A DNA stretch of 64,000 nucleotides from Cryptomeria japonica (Eukaryota; Streptophyta; Pinopsida; Cupressales; Cupressaceae). The position numbers were made by a program, and so were the translations under genes. The stretch is from the NCBI RefSeq assembly GCF_030272615.1, contig NC_081415.1, positions 264,587,925 through 264,651,924 of the forward strand, given 5' to 3'. Below the pieces are notes generated by a model. It was given only the letters and a program-made list of their open reading frames with translations, made no database searches and was not told the DNA's origin. Below are positions 12,533-24,500 of the stretch, piece by piece; the first letter of the stretch is position 1; each line of letters starts with the position of its first letter.

Positions 12533-15500
12533 TCAAAGCCTTGATATTTGGAGAGGTGCATATTTGGTTGAATGCTCTTCTGCCATCACAGGTTGAAACA
12601 ACTCCAAGTGCGTGTACTGTTCCATTAAATGTTCTCTGCATTCCTTAGCAGCCTCAATGCCTGTAGAGAAGGCCCCATGTACTGTACCTGGATAAAGCAT
12701 ACTTGTAGCCTCACCTGCAAAGAAGAGATTGTCAACAGGGATACGCAATCGGTCATAGAGATCATGTGCCTTGCCTACAATATCATAGCTGTAACAACCA
12801 AGAGAATTTGAATCTGATCCCCAACGTGAGACAAGGCACTGAATCTGCAATATGGGATAAAAAATAAGCATCAAGAACAGATAATTTAAGGATTAGAATG
12901 ATTGCATTTATTTAAAACATGGAACATAAACTGAGTCATTTGCATTGCCAAGAACTGTATGGCTAATCACTTACTGGTTCAGATGCATGAGGCAGAATTC
13001 TCTTTAGCTGCAATATTGCGAAGTTAGCAGCTGCTTCATCAGACATCTTTTCTATGTCATTAGCCAGCCTTCCAGCAGGCATGTATACGAGAACAGCATG
13101 TCCAGTCGCTTTGTGCAGATTCAAGAAATAGCTACAACTATATGAAGTTGGTGCGACCACTCCCAAAAAGTCCACATTTGGCCAAAATACTTCCTCAAAA
13201 TATAAAGCAATCTTATTTTCATTGCCCACCCCTAAATCTGATATTGCCGCCTCTTTCCACTCTGGCAATGGTGGGTCAAATTCTATTGTGTTTGCTTTTA
13301 GGACACCAAGAGGTATTGTAATGATGGCCGCATCAGCTACAAAGGTTCTCCCATCCTCCACAACAACTCGTACACCATTATATCTCCGAGATACCTTTGT
13401 GACCCTAACAAATGAGAAAAGAAGGCATTGCAAATTAGCAACACACTATTGTCTAAGTGAATTAATTGGCCTTTTAAATATAAAACCAAAATTACACTGA
13501 TTATAAATTCATTATAAATTTATACCTGTGATTGAGACATATGTCAAGGCCTACAGCCAGATCTTGTAGAACGGGATAATATCCTTGCACCATGAGGCCA
13601 TGTCCACCTTCAAGCAACTCTTCCTGTACCCAGAAAACGGATAAGGCAAAAATACAATTTTAATGATAAACAGCAAAAGCTTTACTTCCAATTTACACAT
13701 TTGAAGATAAACACTATGATTGGTCTACAAAAATTGTATGTTACCTGGTCCCAGGTTTTCAAAGAAATGATGTCTGCATCTGCAGCAAACCACCCTTCCA
13801 TTCTGCATAGGTACCACTGCAAGACTTTTTGAGAAAGCCCATTCTGCCTACATCCCCAAACGCTTCTGAGTCAGTCGAATAGTTGAAAACACAGATGATA
13901 ATATTTGTTATTTTACATAGTATCAACAAATAAGAAGTACCTTAACTCTGGGCGTCTTTTCAACACAATAGAAAAGGCCTGGTCTACAGACATATCTTCT
14001 GAGACTTCATCTCGTACTTTCTTTGTCTAAGGAAAAAAGTAAAACAGGACTTTAAAATCAAGTATAAATCACACAGAGAAAATAGGAGAATTTCCAGTGA
14101 AAAAAATAAGCACCTCCTCTATAATCTCTTCAAATGCCTCTCCAACTTTAGTTACTAGCTCCGATGGAACTTGATTCCCATCCATATCAAAAAGAGCATA
14201 GCTGCATTCACAGACTAAAAAACAATAAGCAAAGAATTCAAAGCAATACCTTGGGTGCTGAAATGTTTATACAAATAATGAAATGTTATGCTATGCATGA
14301 GAATGCAAGGCACTATGGAACCCTACAATATCCCTTGCAGATGTTTTTTAAAATTAATATACAGGAAAAGTGAATACTGATTTCATCTGCCCTTCTATGA
14401 GTAAACAAACAAACTGTAGCGTTCTTCAGTTGTGAAAGATAGAAAATAAAAGAAATTATCTTAATGTGATCATTTGGACCATTGGTTACACCCATAGAAT
14501 CATAAATCCTCAAATATTGCAAATATCGTGATTTTAAAAATCTCTGGCCAAAACGATTTTTTTCCCAAAAAATTGCAATTTAATTAGCCATGATTTTCAA
14601 TAATGTTCAACAATTTTTAAGGGTTTAAATTGTGTAAACATCACAAAAATTGCTCTGGAAATGCATTTATTGTCCACCAACCCATCGTGAAACCCTAACC
14701 ATGCAAAATCGCTATTCAATTGGGTTTTTTTGTTGATCTTTAGCAAAAAACTGAGAGCTAGCCATTGGGATGGGGTTTGCCATCAAAGATTTGCCAAATT
14801 CCATTAGGTTGCTAAGGAAAATTACAGGTAAGCGACCTTGAATGGATGTATATTTTTAATAGATGGCAAGGACATTGAAATAGAGACACGTTCTTAACTT
14901 TTGGTATGCTTCTGCATTTGATGTTAAGGACATTAACATGGAATGGTTAAGAGATTGCTACTTTTTTCTCTATATTCCACACTACTGTATTTTACCTTAG
15001 GATCGTAGTAATGCTTTCCATGTATATAAATCCAAAGACAGAATTTAGTGGGAAACAGTAGACAATATCATAAACACTACGTAAGGCAGCTATCTGCTTT
15101 TTTTAACATATCTGAACCTTATAAGAGTACTTACCAAAAGTAAATATAGAAAGCTAGACTAAACTAAAATGAAATTCTATTAACAGCTTGATATCAACAA
15201 AAAGAAGTTTTTTTTCTTGGAACTCTTGTGATCTTAACTATTCAACATTTCAATTTTCAACAATAAACCAAGGTGGTTGTTTAGATTATCAAGGTTAGGT
15301 TGGGACAAATTTCATTTTCAGATGCTGACAAAGTGTGATTATTTGGAGCTTTAATTTTACACTGGCCATCAAGTTTTAATGACAAGCAGGTAAGGTAGTG
15401 ACAATTATATAATCAAGTGGAAAGCAAAAGTATACACATTACAGTATATGTAATGTCCCCTACTAGGAGGCTGTCAATTCCTGTAACTTAATAATAGTTC

Positions 15501-18500
15501 TGATCTGATCTGATCCATGATCATCTCACTGGATGCTTTTGACTTCTTTCCTTTATATCTCTCAATGTGAGGGAGAGGTCACACCTCTTCATTATGGATG
15601 CCTTTTGGCAAGAGACACACCCTTTCACCATTAGCACCCTTTGAAAGTGTGCAACTCTTCATTACTTCTGCACTTTGAAAGGGACACAACCTTTCACAAT
15701 CAGATCTGCACTTCTTATTTAAATCAGATTTGCACTTCTCATTCCCAAATTATCCCCTTCTCTCTATAGATCTCTATGCTATGGAAATGCCCTTAAATTC
15801 TTTTTTTTTTGGTAGTTTTTGTCTCTTTTTACATCATCTTTTTATCGTTTTTCTAAAGTTCATTTTTCTCTTGATTTATTATCAATTTTTTCAAAAAAAA
15901 ACCTTTGGCTTGCCGAGTTTTTCCCCAAACAATTTATGCTGCTATAGACTTACACCTACAGATGTCCCTCATCAAGCAACTTAACTAATTTGGAAAGAAG
16001 CAAATGATAAACAAATGCTTAAAATATATAAGTAAAGCTTAATCATTAGCATGCCCCTAAAAAGTTGTAAAGAAGTTTTCAATATGATTGGAACCAAATG
16101 TAACACATCTCCCACACGAAATCCTCAGATAAATGCTCTCTGTCAACACATAAAAATTACAAAGGAACCAGATGCAATGTAGTTGTAATATATCATGTTA
16201 GAAAAATATAGATTGCAATATGAAACTTTTCACACATAAAAGCTCCTTGACCTGCAATCAATACCAAAGGAAGTATTTGTAGGTATCCTCTTCATTAACT
16301 CCTTGTCATCCATTGAATTATTACATCTGCATATGGCTTCTAATTCTTAACATCCTTACATAATCATTTTTTTTTTCTCAAATAAATGCTGGATAAAGAA
16401 GTTTCAACATTATTCTCATATAATTTTTGACTAGTTACTGTTGAAGTTTTATCAGATTTGAATATAGGATATTTTAAAATTAAAAATGTAATCTCCAAGT
16501 CTTATTGCAGTATTATCAATCACTAAGAATATTGATTTATTATAATATGAACTGCTGTTCCAATGATCGATTTATAATAATATAGATCTCTCTACAAGTG
16601 CTGTTTTAAACAAAGAAACAATCGATATATTACCTATCGATTTTACCAGCATACGGGCTGCTGTGATGAAGGTGGCAATCGGGCGTGTGTCAACACTTAA
16701 TATTTCTATATATTCACAAGTACCGGATTGACCACCTCTACATATAGAGGGAGACATGCCTACATAGAGGCATGCCTCTACGTGGAAGAACATGTCCACG
16801 TAGAGACATGTCTCTACGTAGATATGTCTTCTCGGCTGTGATAGTCACGCCGATACATAACAAAGGTTAATCGATTGTTATCGATTCCAATTTGCATTTG
16901 ATACCGATACACTTTAATAATATGATTCGCTTAGAATATATAATTTGATTGATACTCAATATCGATATACATATGATTAATTTACAATCATATTTCATAG
17001 ATTAATAATAAAAGCAAGAATCTTATTAAACACATAAAGCAAATAATTTAATTAATACTTGTGAAGGATAGATATCAAATGCTTAAGGCTGATAGGCCAA
17101 TTAAGCATTTGATTTCATCAGTTAGAATAATCTGACCGAAGCTACAAAACATTAACAGTTACCAATTAAATATGAAGACACCAATATGCAGACTAAGTTT
17201 CAGAACCGTCAATATTACAAATCAGGAGAAGGATGAAGAATAAGGGTAATAGAGTGTAAATGTTATTCAAATTTATGTTCAAATCTAAGTTGTAGGAGTT
17301 TAGATATTCTTTTACTGTTTTATTGACTGTTGCTTCTTATGTTGCAGGTTGCTGTAGACGACATTAATTAATTTCGATGATCGCTACAGCATTCCACACG
17401 GCATATACTTATATGTGATGCCCACCGATCAAGGCATGCCTTGACCGGACATGTCTCTTGACATGCCCGATCAAGACATGTCTTGATCAGATCACAAGCA
17501 TCGTTTCATTAAAGCGCTTTACCGATAACTATCGGGTCAAGTCAAATGCTATTTAATATTAACAACCGATACCAAATCGGTATGATGCGAGATTAATACG
17601 ATAACTATTTATAGTTATCATAAATCCGATCTGTTCTATTACAACCACAGCATATGAAATATGGTCATAGGGGATGACCCCACAATGCAGTGGTTAGCTG
17701 TGAGCCTCCTACATGGGAGGTATTGAGTTCGAGTCTACTCAACTGATTCTTAGCTTCAAGGAAAAGCTAAAAATACCGCTTAGTTATGACTTAATATCAA
17801 AATATGGTCATAACACGATCGATTACATTTGATAATGATGTCCAAGTGTCGAACTGTGCAATCCAATGTTTGGATTGTGAAATGCATATAAAGATGATTA
17901 TAACAAGTTTATTCATTCAATCATGAAGTCTACCATTAGCTTGTAGTTACATCGATAAGAGAGATGATTGAATGAGAGATAAATGAAGTCTCTCATTCAA
18001 TCATTTATCTTACCGAAGATACTTAGTTCCAACATAGAGAAAAGGAGGGTGGGGAACAAATCAGGAAAAAGATGAAGAACTTAGAGGAGGAATAGGACAA
18101 CCATGGCAAAGAAGAAAATGAAAAGACAGGAGAGAGCAACATCAGGAGGAAAAAGAGGTTTTTAGAGAGCTTCACAAAGGATGCCACATATAACTCAAGC
18201 TCGATGCCCCCTCACAATTTACGTTAGAGGGGTGGTTGCCAATTTCAATAGCTTCTTTAGGTTTCCTTTTGAAATAGTTATCTTCTTTTAAGATGACTTG
18301 AGCCTCTTCGAGGTGAGTGTGATGTTTAGACAAGGAGTACTATGAAATGGCAGATTAAACAATTCGCTCATACCTTGTAGCTGCATAGTATTCTTTTATG
18401 TTATTTTTAGTACTTTCAGATTGAATAAAACTCAAAAAATCGGAATTAGTTTAAACTAGGTTAATTAATTTATTGTTTTCCAGATTTAAGCATAGTAAAG

Positions 18501-21500
18501 GAAATGAAATGCAAAAAGGGACAAAGCATAGTTACCCTTGGGAAAACTCCTAGGAGGAAAAACCCAGCCAAAGAGATCCTCGGATCTGATTATAGATTAT
18601 GGTAATGCAATTGTTACAACACTTATCTCAATAACTTGTAGAAGTAGATGTTGCTGTCACAGAAAGAATGGCAGATTGCTTGACTGTCATGTGTGTGTTT
18701 GTTGCTGATAGCTTGCTGCTTCTTTTAACCTAGATTTGCAGACCCTCAAGAACTTTGCACAATCTTAACTAAGTTCGCCTCCTTCTAATGATGTAATTCA
18801 CGCCTCAACTTGAAGACTTTCTTCCTAAAGTTCGCATTCTCCAGACTTGTGTATTTCGCATGAAGTGAGTGCTACAATTGATGATTTGTGGTGAGAGTTG
18901 AATGCTTATTTATATAAGGAGCGAACCCCTTTTAGCATGTCGGCTTTTGCAAAATAAAACCCTTTTAATTATTTAATTTACTAAATTGCTTAATGCGAAG
19001 TTAGGATAGGTCCTATCATGAGGCGTGTATGTTTTAGTGTAGCGTGAAGGTGAGACTTGGAGGTTTAGGGCCGAACCCTTATGCGTTGGAGGTTTAGGGC
19101 CCAACCCTAATTACAAACAACACTCCCTCTTAATTAGGGATGAGAACATAACCATAATCTTCCATCTTGCATACATGCAAAGGATGGATTACATAATCAG
19201 AATATTGTAGTCTTCCATCTTGCACACAAGCATATAATGGAACTACATAACCTTCCAGTTTGCACACAAGCATAGACTGGATCCACCTTGCATTGCCCGC
19301 AGAGGGTGGAGAGGATCCCTTTCTACCATCTTACATTGCCCGCAGAGGGTGGAGAGGATCCCTTTCTACCATCTTACATTGCCCGCAGAGGATGGTCAAC
19401 AATTAGACTTCTCCCTGAGAAGTTTTTACAATACCATCTTACATTGCCCGCAAAGAATGGTTACTAATTACACTTCTCCCTGAGAAGTTTACAATACCAC
19501 CTTACATTGCCCGCAGAGGGTGGTTAATATTTACAATACCATCTTACATTGCCCGTAGAGGATGGTTAATAATTATACTTCTCCCTGAGAAGTTTACAAT
19601 GCCACCTTACATTGCCCGCAAAGGGTGGTTTGATACACCACAATGTATCACAGGAATTGAGACTCCCTCTCGATTAGGGTTTCATTTTCCACAATACCAA
19701 GTCTGTCCTTGAAGTACACAAACTTCACTTTGGATAGAGGCTTGGTAAGAATATCTGCAACCTGCTCATCAGTGCTGACATACTTCAGCTGAATAGCACC
19801 TCTTTGCACCATATCCCGAATAAAATGATAATGGGTTTCCACATGTTTTGACCTGTCATGAAACACTGGATTGATAGACATTTTAGTACAACTCTGGTTA
19901 TCACAGTGAATAACTGTAGGATCCCATGGCTGACCAAACAGCCCAGCAAAAAGCTTACGAAGCCACACTGCTTCTCTGGAAACTACACTTGCTGCAATAT
20001 ACTCAGCTTCAGCAGTACTCAATGCCACTGAGGATTGTTTTCTGCAAGCCCAAGAGATCACTACAGAACCCAAGCTAAAACAAATACAAGAGGTGCTTTT
20101 CCTGTCTTTGACACTTCCAGCCCAGTCTGCATCAGAATAACCTTCCAAGGTTATTGGAGTGTTAAGTGGATACTTCAGCCCAAAACCAACTGTGCCTCGC
20201 AAGTATCTTAGGATATGCTTGGCTGCAACAAGGTGAACATGCTTGGGCACACTCATGAACTGGCTAAGAGCATTCACAGCAAAACATATGTCTGGTCTAG
20301 TGTTAACTAGATATATCAGTGATCCAATCAACTGTCGGTACTCGGATGGATCTGCAAATTCAGAGTTAGCTGCAGAAACACTTAACTTCTTTAAGTTAGA
20401 TTCCATAGGAGTAGACATTGGTTTACAATCCATCATTCTAAATCTTTTCAAAATGTCAATAGTATACTTTCCTTGACTTAGAAAGATTTCTTTAGATCTT
20501 TGCCATACTTCTAGACCTAGGAAATAATGCATTAGACCTAAATCTTTCATTTCAAATTCTGAAGCTAGTTCTTTCTTGCATCTAATAATAAGTTCATCTT
20601 TACCAATAAGAAATAAGTCATCCACATAAAGAACTAGAATTAGCATTTCATCATTGGCTACTTTAAAGTAAATGTTAGGGTCAGCATCATTTTTACAAAA
20701 GCCTAGACTTAGCAAATATTTATCAATTCTTTCATACCAAGCACGAGGAGCTTGTTTAAGACCATACAGAGCTTTCTTTAACCTGCACACATGGGTTAAT
20801 CTATCCTGAATCTCATATCCCTCAGGTTGCTCAATATAGTCTTCTTCCTCAATGACACCATTGAGAAAGGCAGTCTTAACATCCATCTGATGTAGTTTCC
20901 AACCCTTAGCAGCAGCAATAGCAATTATTGTTCTAATGGAAGTATATCTAGCAACAAGAGCAAATGTTTCTTCATAGTCTATGCCTTCCTTTTGTGAAAA
21001 ACCACGCGCTACAAATCTAGCCTTATATTTTTCAATACTACCATCGGCATTATGTTTAATTTTAAATAACCATTTAGAGGAAACAACAGATTTACTTTTG
21101 GGTCTGGGCACAAGGTCTCATACATCATTCTTGATGATTGACTGATATTTCTTCATCCATAGCAAGCTTCGAGGCATGATGACTTAAGGCTTCTTCAACA
21201 TTGCAAGGTTCAGTTTCAATGAGATTACACATTAAAGAAACGTAGTTGGAAAATACCTGAGGTCTCTTAGATTCACGGAAGGTGCCACTTGGAGCAGCAA
21301 ATCTTTCAACTTCTTGAATGGTGTTTCTTACCCAAAGAGGCCTCTTTTTGGTGACGACAATATCACTAGGCATATCAGTGGGATTCATGGGTTCTGGAGG
21401 ATCATCATGATCATCTTGAGGTGGAGGTTCAACTTGCTCCCTCTGAATCTCAGGGTTAGTATCAATGTTTATATTTTGATTATCATTAGATTCATCAATA

Positions 21501-24500
21501 ACACAAGAACCTTTCAATTTCTTAAAAGCAATGTCTTCTTCAAATGTAACATCCCTACTTACCTCAACATACCTTTGACCTGGGATGTAAATCCTGAATG
21601 CCTTGGAGGATTCACTGTATCCGACTAGCATGCCTTTCTTTCCGGAGGGTTCCAACTTTGATCGCTTTTCCTTGGGCACATGAACATAGACGGGACTTCC
21701 AAAGATTCTGAGGTGACTAATGTCTGGTTTGGATCCCGTGAAGGCTTCTTCTGTGGTCATGTTCTTTAGAGCACGATGAGGACATCTATTCTAGATATAT
21801 ACTACTGTTCTAGAAGCCTCAGCCCATAGAAAGGTCTGCAAGTCTTGATCGTGGATTATAGCCTTTGCAGCCTCCACAATGGTCCTATTCTTCCTTTCAG
21901 CAACACCATTTTGTTGAAGATTGTAAGGAACACAAAACTCCCTCTTAATTCCTGACTCAACACAAAAGTCATAAAAGCTACCGGAGGTGTACTCACCTCC
22001 ATTGTCAGATCTTAAACATTTAATTCTTTTACCAGAGAAGTTTTCAATTAATGCTTTAAACTCCTTAAATTTACTTAAGACTTCATCAGATTCTTTAGAT
22101 TTCAAGAAGCAGATCCAAGTTTTCCTAGAGAAATCATCTATGAAGATTACATAATAAAGAAATCCACTAGGAGATGCTATAGACATAGGACCACATAAAT
22201 CAGAGTGAACAAGTTCTAGTTTGTCTTTAGCTCTATTTTCACTTTTATGAAGTGGACTTTTAACATTCTTACCAATAGCACAACCTTTACAAGTGTTATC
22301 ATGAACTTGACTGAGTTTAGGCATACCTTTGACTAACCTTTCAAGGGATGGAAGAGCTTGATAATGTAGATGTCCAAGGCTTCTATGCCATAACTCACAG
22401 GATTCCGGAGCCTCATTAATGAGGGCTTGAATAGGGTCAGTAGAGAGCTTATAAAGACTATCATATCTATGACCAATTATACAAGCAGATTTAAAACTAG
22501 CTTTCTTCGACCAAGCAAGAACTTTTCCCTCAGAAAATGCAATTTGATAACCTTTATCTTCTAGAGCAGAAATGGAAATTAGATTTCTTTTAATTCCAGG
22601 AACAAACAATATATCATTGAGATGCAAGGAGATACCAGAATCTAAATTTAGAGAAGTAGAGCCAGAACTTCTTATCGAATAACGAGCGTCATCACCAATT
22701 ACCATGTGAAGGCTGGTATCCTTTTCTACTAGGCTTGAAAGGTGATCACAGTAACTTGTGATGTGTCTGGAGGCACCACTGTCAATCAACCATGTATTGC
22801 TATCTGAGGGAACACTGCTAGATAGAGCGAAGATGAATAAGAAGTCATCATTTTGTTCTGAGACTTCATTTAGGTTTGGTTCACTTTGGTTAGGGTTAAA
22901 TTGACATTCCTTAGCATAGTGACCGAATTTGTCACATCTAAAACATCGCACACGCGAAGTATCTCTTGATTTCTTCCAAGGGTGTTGGGAACTAAAGGAT
23001 CTGGATTCCCTATTTCTTTTAGGATAAGGTTGCTTCCAATTTCCCCTTTTCTTGCATTGAGCTGCAAGCATGTGATGATCATCTACATGGGGGCTCTTGG
23101 TTTGTCCTCTTGTGATGAGGCGAGACTCTTTTTGGATGCAATCATTCTTAAGGCGATCAAGTGTAGGTAACTCAGACTGGCCACTTATGGTTTGGATAAA
23201 TGACTCCCATGAGTGAGGTAGACCATTAAGGGCAATCATGACAAGGTCTTTGTCTTTCATGTTATGGCCAATTAAACCTAGCTGATTCTTTAGTTCTGAA
23301 ATTCTCATGAAATAAGAAATAACAGAATCTTCTTTAGCCATTTTGATATTAAGTAGTTGTTGTCTTAATGTAATTGCCCTACTGAGATTGTTAACTTCAT
23401 ATGTACCTTGTAGATGACTGAACATTTCCCTTGCAGTTGTAAATGAGGCAATAGAGGTGACCAGGTGGTCTTTGACTGAATCAATGAGAATCTTCCTGGC
23501 CTTGACAGCATCCTTTTTGAATTGTTTTAACTCAGCTGCATCCGAAGGCTCAATTAGCTCTTTCGCTTCTATGAATTGGAAAAGATCTTCTTCCTCAAGA
23601 GCCAACTTGATTCGAACTTTCCATGCAGTAAAATTTAGATTCCCATCAAGCCTATCTTCAACTTTCAGCCCCATTGACCTGATCTGCAAAAAGCTACAGC
23701 AATCTGAAAATAAAGGTGTACTGAATTTTAAGTCTGAAGATTGATCTAACCTATAGCTCTGATACCATGTTATTTTTAGTACTTTCAGATTGAATAAAAC
23801 TCAGAAAATCAGAATTAGTTTAAACTAGGTTAATTAATTTATTGTTTTCCAGATTTAAGCATAGTAAAGGAAATGAAATGCAAAAAGGGACAAAGCACAG
23901 TTACCCTGGGAAAACCTCCTAAGAGGAAAAACCCAGCCAAAGAGATCCTCGGATCTGATTATAGATTATGGTAATGCAATTGTTACAACACTTATCTCAA
24001 GAACTTGTAGAAGTAGATGTTGCTGTCACAGAAAGAATGGCAGATTGCTTGACTGTCATGTGTGTGTTTGTTGCTGATAGCTTGCTGCTTCTTTTAACCC
24101 AAATTTGCAGACCCTCAAGAACTTTGCACAATCTTAACTAAGTTCGCCTCCTTCTAATGATGTAATTCACGCCTCAACTTGAAGACTTTCTTCCTGAAGT
24201 TCACATTCTCCAGACTTTTGTATTTCGCATGAAGTGAGTGCTACAATTGATGATTTGTGGTGAGAGTTGAATGCTTATTTATATAAGGAGTGAACCCCTT
24301 TTAGCATGTCGGCTTTTGCAAAATAAAACCCTTTTAATTATTTAATTTACTAAATTGCTTAATGCGAAGTTAGGATAGGTCCTATCATGAGGCGTGTATG
24401 TTTTAGTGTAGCGTGGAGGTGAGACCTGGAGGTTTAGGGCCCAGCCCTTATGCGTTGGAGGTTTAGGGCCCAACCCTAATTACAAACAACATTTTATCCT

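Larger units (their letters stand above)
18399..24491 (-). mobile_element. Copia LTR retrotransposon, complete in structure, broken in pol
   Basis: The element is 6093 bp long. It has two 724-bp LTRs that start TGTT and end AACA, a 5-bp TSD (TTTTA), an initiator-Met PBS next to the right LTR, a purine tract next to the left LTR, and gag-pol on the minus strand in Copia order (gag, protease, integrase, RT, RNase H). It lies in the same orientation as the host gene, in intron 4. The LTRs differ at roughly fifteen bases plus small indels by eye, about 2 percent, so the insertion is moderately recent. Confidence 0.95.

Noticed and set aside
15449-15985. Possible solo LTR starting tgtaatgtcccctactagga in intron 4
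   Set aside because: The start looks like a conifer LTR end, but the other end and a TSD could not be placed. Kept out of the feature list.
17670-17799. Possible tRNA gene
   Set aside because: Only the A and B boxes fit; no acceptor stem pairing was seen, and TSDs show a SINE insertion.
19283-19628. CRISPR-like array
   Set aside because: Regular repeats with short spacers, but the spacers repeat too, and the array lies in a plant retrotransposon next to its polypurine tract.
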